Shown piece after piece: positions 32,949-40,895 of a stretch of 64,000 bases of DNA. Each line of letters begins with the position of its first letter. The first letter of the stretch is position 1. Location of the stretch: the NCBI GenBank assembly GCA_046349515.1, contig JAXMCE010000002.1, positions 62,001-126,000 on the forward strand, written 5' to 3'. The notes below the pieces were generated by a model, which was given only the letters and a program-made list of their open reading frames with translations, did not search any database and had not been told where the DNA came from. This DNA comes from JBGPGW01 sp046349515. GTDB taxonomy: Bacteria; Pseudomonadota; Alphaproteobacteria; CADEGL01. The position numbers and the translations under genes were made by a program.

Positions 32949-33938
32949 ATGACGAGCTTCGACAAAGACGCCGGCGGGAGCGGCAGCGACGCCTCCCTTG
33001 CCGATCAGGATCGCGACACGGCCGACCGCGCCGGCACCGACATGCCGCGCGAGAGCTGGGTCGACCGGCGCCTGCCGAAGGCGCTCATCCCCTACGCCCA
33101 CCTCATGCGGCTCGACCGGCCGATCGGGACGTGGCTTCTCTTGTTTCCCGGACTCTGGAGCATCGCGATGGCGCTCAAGGGGCCGGCCGACCTCAAATAC
33201 TTTGCCTATTTCGCGGTGGGCGCGCTCGTCATGCGCGGCGCCGGCTGCGTCTGGAACGACATCACGGATCGCGAGTTCGATGCGCGCGTCGCGCGGACGC
33301 GCACGCGCCCCATCGCGAGCGGCCAAGTGAGCGTCACGCGGGCCGTTTCTTTCCTCGGCCTGCTTCTCCTCATCGGCCTCCTCATCCTCCTTCGCTTCAA
33401 TCTCTTCGCGATTCTCCTGGGCGCGCTCTCCCTCGCCCTCGTCTTCATCTACCCGCTCATGAAGCGCGTGACCCATTGGCCGCAATTCGTGCTGGGCCTT
33501 GCCTTCAATTGGGGGGCGCTGCTCGGCTGGGCGGCGGTCGAGGGCTCGCTCGCCTTGCCGCCAGTCATCCTCTACATCGCCGGCATCTTCTGGACGCTCG
33601 GCTACGATACGATCTACGCGCACCAGGACAAGGAGGACGACGCGCTCATCGGCGTCAAGTCGACGGCGCTCCATTTCGGCGACCGCACGCGACCATGGCT
33701 GTTCCTGTTCTATGGAATGACCAGCGCGCTCCTGGTCGTCATGGGTCTCGCGATGGGTCTCGCCTGGCCCTACTACGCCGTCCTCGCGCTCGGCATCGGG
33801 CAGCTTGCCTGGCAGGCCGCGCGCGTCGACCTCGACGACCCCGAGGATTGTCTTGCGACCTTCAGGTCCAACCGGATATTCGGCTGGCTCGTGCTCGCGG
33901 CGATCGCCTTCGGCCACGGCGCGCCCGCCGGCCCATGA
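32949..33938 (+). CDS. ubiA: 4-hydroxybenzoate polyprenyltransferase
   Basis: UbiA attaches the polyprenyl tail to 4-hydroxybenzoate in ubiquinone synthesis. The 329-residue protein has eight or nine helices and both Asp-rich prenyl-diphosphate motifs: NDITDREFDARVARTRTRP (near 113) and YDTIYAHQDKEDDALIGVKS (near 220). The first 31 residues are hydrophilic and low complexity; an ATG at 33042 (MPRESWVDRRLP) gives a more typical N-terminus and may be the true start. The stop overlaps the next gene by 4 bases. It is divergent from rsmE. Confidence 0.94.
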   Translation: MTSFDKDAGGSGSDASLADQDRDTADRAGTDMPRESWVDRRLPKALIPYAHLMRLDRPIGTWLLLFPGLWSIAMALKGPADLKYFAYFAVGALVMRGAGCVWNDITDREFDARVARTRTRPIASGQVSVTRAVSFLGLLLLIGLLILLRFNLFAILLGALSLALVFIYPLMKRVTHWPQFVLGLAFNWGALLGWAAVEGSLALPPVILYIAGIFWTLGYDTIYAHQDKEDDALIGVKSTALHFGDRTRPWLFLFYGMTSALLVVMGLAMGLAWPYYAVLALGIGQLAWQAARVDLDDPEDCLATFRSNRIFGWLVLAAIAFGHGAPAGP

Positions 33939-34582
33939 CTGACGACGACGTCCGATCGTTCATCCGCAATCACACCGCTGTCACGGCCCCTCCTCTCGTC
34001 CCGGAACTCAAGCTCCACCTTGCGACCGAGATCACGCCCCTCTGGCAGGCGACGGAGACGTGGCTGTCGCGACAGGGGATCGAGCCACCCTATTGGGCCT
34101 TCCCCTGGGTCGGCGGGCAGGCCCTCGCGCGCTTCGTGCTCGACCATCCGGCCTATGTCCGAGGCCAGCGCGTCCTCGATTTCGGCGCGGGCTCGGGGCT
34201 CGTGGCGCTTGCCGCGGCGCGTTGCGGGGCCGAGGTCACCGCGTCCGACCTCGATCCCGTGGCGGGAGCCGCCATCACCCTCAATGCCGCGCTCAATGAC
34301 GTCGCGGTCGAGGTCGCCATCGAAGACGCGATCGATCGGGAAGGACCGTGGTCGGTCGTGCTGGCGGGCGACATGTTCTACGAACGGCGCTTGGCCGAAC
34401 GGGCATGGCCCTGGCTTCTGCGTCTCGCCGGTCAGGGCGTCAGTGTGTTTCTCGGCGATCCGGGCCGCGCGTTTCTGCCGTCAGCCGGGCTTCTCGAATG
34501 CGCGCGCTACAGCGTGCCGACGAGCAAGGAATTGGAAGACAGGGAAGTGCGCGAGGTGCGCGTGTGGCGCGTCAGCCCGTGA
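33935..34582 (+). CDS. Class I SAM-dependent methyltransferase (ETFB-lysine/PrmA-like)
   Basis: The 215-residue protein overlaps the ubiA stop (ATGA) and is translationally coupled to it. Motif I is VLDFGAGSGLVALAAARCGAEVTASDLDP, and the substrate-side segment VVLAGDMFYERRLAERAWPWL ends in the DMFYE motif of the METTL20/ETFB-lysine methyltransferase group. These enzymes modify protein lysines rather than quinones, so a role in ubiquinone synthesis is not implied despite the ubiA neighbour. The PYWAFPWVGGQALARF segment before motif I also matches that group. Substrate assignment is moderate. Confidence 0.85.
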   Translation: MTDDDVRSFIRNHTAVTAPPLVPELKLHLATEITPLWQATETWLSRQGIEPPYWAFPWVGGQALARFVLDHPAYVRGQRVLDFGAGSGLVALAAARCGAEVTASDLDPVAGAAITLNAALNDVAVEVAIEDAIDREGPWSVVLAGDMFYERRLAERAWPWLLRLAGQGVSVFLGDPGRAFLPSAGLLECARYSVPTSKELEDREVREVRVWRVSP

Positions 34583-34588
34583 CCCTGC

Positions 34589-35065
34589 TCAGGCGCCTTC
34601 GATGCGCCAGCGGGCGAGGGCGTCGTCGACCGTTTCCATGGCCTTCGCGCGCCAGACGGCCTTCGCGTCCTCGTAGCGGATGAACGGGCCGAGCCGAGTC
34701 TCGGGCTTGCCGTCGTTGGTCTCGCTGAAACCCGTGTCCTTGTAGCTTGCGCCCACGACCCAGAACGCCTTGCCGCCTTCCTTCTCGATGTGGAAGCGGA
34801 CATTGGCGTTGTCGACCGTCTCCATGGCTTTCGAGCGCCAGACGGCCATGGCTTCGTCGTAGGTCTTGTATGGGCCGATGCGCTGCTCGTTCCCGCCGCC
34901 GAAGATGCGCGAGAAGCTCGTGTCCTCGTATTCGCCGCCAACCACCCAAAACGTCGTCATGAGCGAAAGGCCCTGCGCTTCCGGCCAGGGATCGGGCTTG
35001 AGCGAACGGACGGCGCCGTCGCCGTGCACGATGTCCTTCAAGGGTGATTGTAGCGTCATGGCCAT
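34589..35065 (-). CDS. Tandem-duplicated DUF4170 protein
   Basis: Two DUF4170 units lie in one 158-residue protein: residues about 36-93 (TTFWVVGGEYEDTSF to VWRSKAMETVDNANVRFHI) and about 98-155 (KAFWVVGASYKDTGF to VWRAKAMETVDDALARWRI). The copies share FWVVG, the Y-x-D-T-x-F core and the AMETVD helix. DUF4170 usually occurs as a single ~75-residue unit beside lipopolysaccharide export genes; here it is separate and doubled. Function is unknown. A shorter start at 34960 would remove a 35-residue hydrophilic head. It ends 6 bases from the convergent methyltransferase gene. Confidence 0.8.
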   Translation of the reverse strand: MAMTLQSPLKDIVHGDGAVRSLKPDPWPEAQGLSLMTTFWVVGGEYEDTSFSRIFGGGNEQRIGPYKTYDEAMAVWRSKAMETVDNANVRFHIEKEGGKAFWVVGASYKDTGFSETNDGKPETRLGPFIRYEDAKAVWRAKAMETVDDALARWRIEGA

Positions 35066-35091
35066 TGTCCGCGTCTAGAGAGTATCCGCGT

Positions 35092-35292
35092 CTAGAGAAG
35101 GTTGAGAATGACGAGGTAGCCGTAGGCCACCGTGCCGATGAGCGAGAGAAGCCCCGCCGCCCCGACGCTCGCATAGAAGGCCAGGGTGAAGGCTTCTTCG
35201 GAGAGGCGCCTTGCCTCGTCCCCGTCCCCCGCCACAGCAACCGCCTTGCGGCGATTTCTCATCATCGCGTCGTAAGCCGGGCGTTGGTGCAT
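35092..35292 (-). CDS. Small single-pass membrane protein, function unknown
   Basis: This 66-residue protein has a charged N-terminal half (RNRRKAVAVAGDGDEARRLSEEAF) and a long hydrophobic C-terminal helix (about 36-66) ending in ILNLL. An AGGA ribosome site lies just upstream of the ATG at 35292. It begins upstream of, and probably shares a transcript with, the DUF4170 gene. I do not recognise a family. A hairpin (35315-35333) lies 22 bases upstream of its start on the same transcript. Confidence 0.6.
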   Translation of the reverse strand: MHQRPAYDAMMRNRRKAVAVAGDGDEARRLSEEAFTLAFYASVGAAGLLSLIGTVAYGYLVILNLL

Positions 35293-35314
35293 GGCGTCCT
35301 GCCTATCGCTCCGA

Positions 35315-35333
35315 GGCCGCCGTCATGGCGGCC
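35315..35333. promoter_or_regulatory. GC-rich hairpin upstream of small membrane protein gene
   Basis: GGCCGCC (35315-35321) and GGCGGCC (35327-35333) are perfect arms around a 5-base loop GTCAT. It sits in the divergent gap between the small membrane protein gene and the DOPA dioxygenase gene. It may be a leader hairpin or an operator; no function is assigned. Confidence 0.3.
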
Positions 35334-35365
35334 GAGGGCACCACCCTAGGCCCGAAGTCTTAACG

Positions 35366-35381
35366 AGGGCCGAATGGCCCT
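35366..35381. promoter_or_regulatory. Inverted repeat AGGGCC-GAAT-GGCCCT with T-rich edge
   Basis: Perfect 6-base arms with a 4-base loop are flanked on the left by TTAACG and on the right by TTTAA, so the outer bases also pair loosely. It resembles a compact intrinsic terminator on the plus strand, yet no plus-strand gene ends nearby. It lies in the same divergent gap as the hairpin at 35315-35333, so an operator role is as likely. Confidence 0.35.
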
Positions 35382-35489
35382 TTAAGGATTGGTTGCCGAA
35401 CGGCTTGGGCGCGCGGCCGTCGCGCTTGTCCTCGGCGCGCTCCCGGCCTATGTCAGGCGCGAACGACCTCGATTCGATGGGAGTTCGCC

Positions 35490-35861
35490 GTGGCAGAATC
35501 GGCCGCGTCCCCGATCACGGGTTACCATGCCCATGTCTACTACGACGGATCGAGCCGCGCCGAGGCGGCCGAGCTCCGCGATGCGCTGGCCGCGCGCTTC
35601 CAAGTGACGCTCGGACGATGGCGGGACGAGCCGGTCGGCCCCCATCCCCAAGCCATGTACCAAGTCGCGTTCCCGCCGAGCGAATTCGCTCGCCTCGTGC
35701 CTTGGCTCATGCTCAACCGAGGCCGCCTCGCGGTCCTCGTCCATCCCTTGACCGACGATGCCTACGCCGATCACGCACACCACGCCCTCTGGCTCGGCGA
35801 GATGCTGACGCTCGACCTCGAGGCCTTGCGCGCGGAATTGCCTAAGGACGTCAGTCCCTAG
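35490..35861 (+). CDS. DOPA 4,5-dioxygenase family protein
   Basis: The 123-residue protein (GTG start at 35490) matches the small DOPA 4,5-dioxygenase family: GYHAHVYYD near 11-19, GRWRDEPVGPHPQAMYQVAF near 42-61 and LVHPLTDDAYADHAHHALWLG near 83-103. The repeated histidines are the expected iron ligands. Fungal relatives cleave the ring of L-DOPA; bacterial members are mostly uncharacterised and may act on other catechols. It stands alone between the divergent small membrane gene and ubiD, with no adjacent aromatic-degradation operon. Confidence 0.88.
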   Translation: MAESAASPITGYHAHVYYDGSSRAEAAELRDALAARFQVTLGRWRDEPVGPHPQAMYQVAFPPSEFARLVPWLMLNRGRLAVLVHPLTDDAYADHAHHALWLGEMLTLDLEALRAELPKDVSP

Positions 35862-36024
35862 GCCGCCGCCGTGCTCCGATGAGGTCTCGAGAGCGTCCCC
35901 CGCGTTCGCGGCTGAGCGCGACCCTCGCCGTGGCGGGCTCGCCGGGCCGGCCTTGCGACATGGCTTGACCCGATACGCGAAACCAGGGCGTGCTAGCGCC
36001 CTTCGCCCCGATCCCGGCCGGACG

Positions 36025-37536
36025 ATGCCCTATCAATCCCTCCGCGACTTCACAGCCCAGCTCGAATCGAAGGGCCGGCTCGCCCGCGTCCGCGAGCCGG
36101 TCTCGCCCGTCCTCGAGATGACGGAGATCCACACGCGCCTCCTCGCCGAGGGAGGGCCGGCCGTGCTGTTCGAAACCGTCGTCGGCACGGGCGGGCGTCG
36201 CTATGACATGCCCGTGTTGACCAACTTGTTCGGCACCGTCGAGCGCGTGGCCTGGGGCATGGACCGGGAGCCGGACCAGCTCCGCGCGGTCGGCGAGACG
36301 CTCGCCTTCCTGCGGCAGCCCGAGCCGCCCGGCGGGTGGCGCGAGGCGCTCGACATGTTCCCTCTCTTGCGCTCGGTCATGGCCATGAAGCCGCGCACGG
36401 TCAGAAGCGCGCCCTGCCAGGACGTCGTCTTGACCGACGGGCAGATCGACCTCGGCGCGCTGCCGATCCAGACCTGCTGGCCGGGCGAGCCGGCACCGCT
36501 CATCACCTGGCCGCTCGTCGTCACGAAAGGCCCGAGCGAGAAGCGCGAGGACAACTACAACCTCGGCATCTACCGCATGCAGGTGACGGGGAAGCGGACG
36601 ACGCTCATGCGCTGGCTGAAGCATCGCGGCGGCGCCCAGCACCACGCGCGCTGGAAGGAGGCCCGGCGCGAGCCCTTCCCCGCCGCGGCCGTGATCGGCG
36701 CCGATCCAGGCACCATCCTCGCCGCCGTGACGCCCGTCCCGGACACGCTCTCCGAATACCAGTTCGCAGGCCTCTTGCGCGGCACCAAGGTCGACCTCGT
36801 CCCGTGCAAGACGATCCCCCTCAAGGTGCCGGCGGAAGCCGAGATCGTGCTCGAAGGCCATGTCTCGCTCGACCGCTACGAGGACGAGGGGCCCTACGGC
36901 GACCACACCGGCTACTACAATTCGGTCGAACAGTTCCCTGTCTTCGAAATCAGCGCCATCACCATGCGGCGCGACCCCATCTACCTCTCGACCTTCACCG
37001 GCCGCCCACCCGACGAGCCGAGCACCTTGGGCGTCGCGCTCAACGAGGTGTTCGTGCCGCTCCTCCGCCAGCAGTTCCCCGAGATCGTCGATTTCTGGCT
37101 GCCGCCCGAGGGCTGCTCCTACCGCATCGCCGTCGTCTCGATGCGGAAGGCCTATCCGGGCCACGCCAAGCGCGTGATGATGGCGGTCTGGTCGTTCCTC
37201 CGCCAGTTCATGTACACGAAATGGGTCATCGTCGTTGACGACGACATCGACGTGCGGAGCTGGACCGACGTCATGTGGGCGATCTCGACTCGCATCGATC
37301 CCGCGCGCGACATCACGATCGTCGAGAACACGCCCATCGACTATCTCGACTTCGCAAGCCCCGAATCGGGCCTTGGGAGCAAGATCGGGCTCGACGCGAC
37401 GACGAAGCTCCCGCCCGAGACCAAGCGCGAGTGGGGGCGGAAGATCCGCATGGACCAGGACATCATCGACGAGGTCACGCGGAAATGGCCGCGCTACGGC
37501 CTCCCGGGCGCGGGCAAGCCGATCTGGGGGAAATGA
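36025..37536 (+). CDS. ubiD: UbiD family decarboxylase
   Basis: UbiD decarboxylates 3-polyprenyl-4-hydroxybenzoate in ubiquinone synthesis, using prenylated FMN. The 503-residue protein has the family N-terminus (YQSLRDFTAQLESKGRL), the WPLVVTKGPSEKREDNYNLGIYRMQ prFMN/metal segment, the EGPYGDHTGYYN motif with catalytic glutamate near 288, and LGIYRMQV to LKHRGGAQHHARWK. The length matches bacterial UbiD. The matching flavin prenyltransferase gene (ubiX) is not in the window. The start ATG at 36025 fits; an upstream TTG or ATG at 35953 would add a non-family head. A role in quinone synthesis is supported by ubiA nearby, but other aryl-acid UbiDs cannot be excluded. Confidence 0.92.
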   Translation: MPYQSLRDFTAQLESKGRLARVREPVSPVLEMTEIHTRLLAEGGPAVLFETVVGTGGRRYDMPVLTNLFGTVERVAWGMDREPDQLRAVGETLAFLRQPEPPGGWREALDMFPLLRSVMAMKPRTVRSAPCQDVVLTDGQIDLGALPIQTCWPGEPAPLITWPLVVTKGPSEKREDNYNLGIYRMQVTGKRTTLMRWLKHRGGAQHHARWKEARREPFPAAAVIGADPGTILAAVTPVPDTLSEYQFAGLLRGTKVDLVPCKTIPLKVPAEAEIVLEGHVSLDRYEDEGPYGDHTGYYNSVEQFPVFEISAITMRRDPIYLSTFTGRPPDEPSTLGVALNEVFVPLLRQQFPEIVDFWLPPEGCSYRIAVVSMRKAYPGHAKRVMMAVWSFLRQFMYTKWVIVVDDDIDVRSWTDVMWAISTRIDPARDITIVENTPIDYLDFASPESGLGSKIGLDATTKLPPETKREWGRKIRMDQDIIDEVTRKWPRYGLPGAGKPIWGK

Positions 37537-37636
37537 CGGTTTTGGGGGCCGCGACGCGCCTCCCCACAGGATGAGTTGATGCGCCGCCTCAACGATCGGC
37601 TATAGTCCCGCGCCGCCACCAGCACGTTGCCGACAC

Positions 37637-38980
37637 ATGCGATCCGCAGCCGAATCGCTCGACCTTCTGACTGATCTCGTGGCCCAGGCGCGCCGCGCCG
37701 GGGCGGACGCGGCCGATGCGCTCTATGTCGACGGCGTCTCGCTCTCGCACGCGCAGCGTCTTGGCAAGACCGAGCGCCTCGAGCGCGCCGAAGGGCGTGA
37801 CTTGGGCTTGCGCGTCTTCATCGGGAAGAAGCAGGCCATCGCGTCCTCGAGCGACCAGTCGCAAGCGGCGCTTCGCGCCCTCGTCGAGCGAGTCATCGCC
37901 ATGGCGCGCGTGGTCCCGGATGACCCCTACTGCGGGCTCGCGGATGAGGGCGCGCTCGAACGAAACGCGCCGGCGCTCGACATCGACGAGGCGGCGGAAC
38001 CGACACCCGAGACCCTCATCGCGCGCGCGAAGGACGCCGAGGACGCGGCTCTCGCCGTCAAGGGTGTCACGAACTCCGAGGGTGCCGAAGCCGGCTGGGG
38101 CCGGACGCGCGTGGCGCTCGTCACCTCCCAGGGCTTTCACGAAAGCTATACGAGCGCGCGCCACAGCGTGGGCGTCGCGGTCATCGCCGGCGACGGACTC
38201 GGCATGGAGCGCGACTACGCCCATGCGAGCGCCATCCATGCGAGCGACCTCGAATCCCCGCGCACGGTGGGAACGCGCGCGGGCGAGCGCGCGACGAGGC
38301 GCCTTGGTGCGCGCAAGATGCCGAGCGCCAAGGTCTCGGTCGTCTACGACCCGCGCATCGCGGGCGGGCTCTTGCGGCACCTCGCCGGCGCCATCAGCGG
38401 GGCGGCCATCGCGCGCGGCACGAGCTTCCTCAAGGACAAGCTCGGACAGGCTATCTTCCCCTCCGGCATCACGGTGATCGACGACCCGCACCGGCCGCGC
38501 GGGCTTGCCTCCAAGCCCTTCGACGGCGAGGGCGTGCGGAATGCGCGCCGCGCGATCATCGAGCGCGGAGCGCTCACCACCTGGCTCCTCGATTCGCGCT
38601 CGGCGCGCCAGTTGGGCCTCGCGACCACGGGCCATGCGGCGCGCGGCACCTCCGCCCCGCCGAGCCCCGCCCCGACCAACCTCTACTTCGAGCCGGGTCC
38701 CGTGAGCCCCGCGGCCCTCATGGCCGACATCACCAGTGGCCTCTACGTGACCGAGCTCATCGGCATGGGCGTCAACCTCATCACCGGCGACTACAGCCGC
38801 GGCGCCGCCGGCTTTTGGATCGAGAACGGCGCGATCGCCTATCCCGTCCACGAAGTCACGATCGCAGGCCATCTCGGCGAGATGTTCCGCCATCTCTCCG
38901 TCGCCGACGACCTCGCGTTCCGCTACGGAATCGATTCCCCGACCGTGCGGATCGACGGCATGACGGTCGCCGGCACCTGA
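37637..38980 (+). CDS. pmbA: TldE/PmbA family protein
   Basis: PmbA (TldE) is the non-zinc partner of TldD. The 447-residue protein shows the PmbA landmarks RLGKTERLERAEGRDLGLRVFIGKK, the KVSVVYDPRIAGGLLRHLAGAISG core, SFLKDKLGQAIFPSGITVIDDPHRPRG, and the C-terminal GDYSRGAAGFWIENGAIAYPVHEVTIAGHL. It lacks the HExxxH motif of TldD (encoded at 13752-15185), as expected. It starts the plus-strand block leading into lipopolysaccharide export genes, an order common in this class, although the usual cysQ gene is missing between it and the ABC gene. Confidence 0.95.
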   Translation: MRSAAESLDLLTDLVAQARRAGADAADALYVDGVSLSHAQRLGKTERLERAEGRDLGLRVFIGKKQAIASSSDQSQAALRALVERVIAMARVVPDDPYCGLADEGALERNAPALDIDEAAEPTPETLIARAKDAEDAALAVKGVTNSEGAEAGWGRTRVALVTSQGFHESYTSARHSVGVAVIAGDGLGMERDYAHASAIHASDLESPRTVGTRAGERATRRLGARKMPSAKVSVVYDPRIAGGLLRHLAGAISGAAIARGTSFLKDKLGQAIFPSGITVIDDPHRPRGLASKPFDGEGVRNARRAIIERGALTTWLLDSRSARQLGLATTGHAARGTSAPPSPAPTNLYFEPGPVSPAALMADITSGLYVTELIGMGVNLITGDYSRGAAGFWIENGAIAYPVHEVTIAGHLGEMFRHLSVADDLAFRYGIDSPTVRIDGMTVAGT

Positions 38981-39050
38981 AGGAGGTCCGCGGAGCCCGA
39001 TACCGCGATGGCCGCCCTTCCCGCGTTGGAAGGCGACGCCGCGCCGTGAT

Positions 39051-40880
39051 ATGGTCCCGGCCATTCCTCGAAACCCATTGTCGGCGGCCCCGTTGAACGC
39101 GCCCGAGACGCACAGGACCACCCGAGACTCGACGACCTACGCGCTGGCGAAGCGCCTGTGGCGCGACCACATGCGCACGCACATGCCGCGCGTCGCGGCG
39201 GCCATCCTGTGCATGGCGATCGCCGCCGCGGCGACCGCGGCGCTCGCCAAGCTGATGGAGCCCGTCCTCGACGACATCTTCATCAAGAAGGACCGCGCGC
39301 TCCTGCATGTCGTCGCCTTCTCGGTGCTGGCCGTCTTCGTCATCAAGGGCCTCAGCACCTACGTCGAAAGCATGCTCATGAACTGGGTCGGGTTCCGCAT
39401 CATCGCGGACTTCCAGATCCGCATGTTCGCGCATCTCATGCGCGCGGACCTCGTGTTCTTCCACGACAATCATTCGGGCGGGCTTGTCTCGCGCTTCATC
39501 TACGACGCCCATGTGCTGCGCAACGCGCTTGCCGACGTGTTCACGGGAATGGGGAAGGACGTGCTCACGCTCGTCTTCCTCCTCGTCCTCATGTTTCATC
39601 AGGACGCCTCGCTCGCGCTCATCTCCTTCGTCGTCTTTCCCATCGCGGTGCTGCCCATCATCAAGATCGGTCAGCGCATCCGCCGCGTCGCCGGCCGCAC
39701 CCAGGCCGAGATCGGCCAGTTCAGCTCGCTTCTCGAGGAGGCGTTCCAGGGCGCGCGCTACGTCAAGTCGTTCGGCATGGAGCGGCACGAGACGGCGCGC
39801 GCAACGGATGCCGTCAACCGCATCTTCAAGCTGGTTTTCAAGGCCAACGCGACGCGCTCGGCTCTCCATCCCGTGATGGAGATCCTCGGCGGATTTGCCG
39901 TCGTCAGCATCATCGTCTATGGCGGCCTGCAGGTCGTCGACGGCCAAAGCACGCCCGGCAAGTTCTTCTCCTTCATCACGGCGCTCATCCTCGCCTACGA
40001 GCCCATGAAGAAGCTCGCGAACCTCAACGCCAAGCTCCAGGAGGGCCTGTCGGCGGTCCAGCGCATCTTCGCCATGCTCGACGTCGAGCCCATGATCGTC
40101 GATCGCCCGAATGCCACGACGCTCGCCGTTCCGCGCGGCACCATCGAGTTCGACCGCGTCGACTTCGGCTACGTCCCGGGCCGGAATGCCCTCAAGGGCG
40201 TGAGCCTCACGGTGCCGGCCGGGAAGACCGTGGCGCTCGTGGGCCCGTCGGGCGCCGGCAAGACCAGCGTGCTCAACCTCATTCCGCGCTTCTATGACAT
40301 CGAGCGGGGCCGCGTCGCGATCGACGGCCAGGACGTGCGCGACGTCACGCTGGCCTCGCTCCGCGCGAACATCGGCCTCGTCAGCCAGGAGACCAATCTT
40401 TTCGATGACACGGTGCGCGCCAACATCGCCTACGGCCGCCCCGAGGCCAGCGACGAGGACATCGTGACCGCGGCGCGGCGGGCCGGCGCTCACGACTTCA
40501 TCGCGGCGCTGCCGCACGGTTACGCGACCCGCGTCGGCGGACAGGGAGTCAAGCTCTCGGGCGGACAGCGCCAGCGCCTCTCGATCGCCCGCGCGATGCT
40601 CAAGAACGCGCCCATCCTCCTGCTCGACGAGGCCACCTCGGCGCTCGATGCCAACACCGAGCGCCTGGTGCAGGCCGCGCTCAAGGACCTCATGCGCGGC
40701 CGCACGACCCTCATCGTCGCCCATCGCCTGTCCACGATCGCCGACGCCGACATCATCTACGTCATGGACGACGGACGCATTCTCGAGTCGGGCAGCCACT
40801 CGGAGCTCATGGCACGGGGTGGCGCCTATGCGCGGCTCTATGCTCGGCAGATCTCCGAGGAAGCGCCCGCGGCGCAATAG
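39051..40880 (+). CDS. MsbA-like lipid A/ABC exporter (fused TMD-NBD)
   Basis: The 609-residue half-transporter has six helices (about 45-330) and an ABC ATPase domain with Walker A VGPSGAGKTS (near 397-406), signature VKLSGGQRQRLSIARAML and Walker B ILLLDEATSALD, followed by IVAHRLSTI. Neighbouring waaA, lpxK and the DUF374 gene make flipping of lipid A or core lipopolysaccharide the likely job, matching MsbA, but sequence alone cannot separate this from other lipid exporters. The N-terminus before YALAKRLWRDHM is poorly conserved, so a start downstream of the ATG at 39051 (for example a TTG at 39078) is possible. Confidence 0.9.
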   Translation: MVPAIPRNPLSAAPLNAPETHRTTRDSTTYALAKRLWRDHMRTHMPRVAAAILCMAIAAAATAALAKLMEPVLDDIFIKKDRALLHVVAFSVLAVFVIKGLSTYVESMLMNWVGFRIIADFQIRMFAHLMRADLVFFHDNHSGGLVSRFIYDAHVLRNALADVFTGMGKDVLTLVFLLVLMFHQDASLALISFVVFPIAVLPIIKIGQRIRRVAGRTQAEIGQFSSLLEEAFQGARYVKSFGMERHETARATDAVNRIFKLVFKANATRSALHPVMEILGGFAVVSIIVYGGLQVVDGQSTPGKFFSFITALILAYEPMKKLANLNAKLQEGLSAVQRIFAMLDVEPMIVDRPNATTLAVPRGTIEFDRVDFGYVPGRNALKGVSLTVPAGKTVALVGPSGAGKTSVLNLIPRFYDIERGRVAIDGQDVRDVTLASLRANIGLVSQETNLFDDTVRANIAYGRPEASDEDIVTAARRAGAHDFIAALPHGYATRVGGQGVKLSGGQRQRLSIARAMLKNAPILLLDEATSALDANTERLVQAALKDLMRGRTTLIVAHRLSTIADADIIYVMDDGRILESGSHSELMARGGAYARLYARQISEEAPAAQ

Positions 40881-40895
40881 CAGGCGGCACTGAGG

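Noticed and set aside
30700..32952. A 750-residue plus-strand ORF antisense to gshA and rsmE.
   Set aside because: It spans two clear genes and their gap without motifs, so it is a codon-bias shadow.
38856..40877. A 673-residue minus-strand ORF antisense to the ABC exporter.
   Set aside because: It lacks motifs; the plus strand has full Walker A, signature and Walker B motifs.
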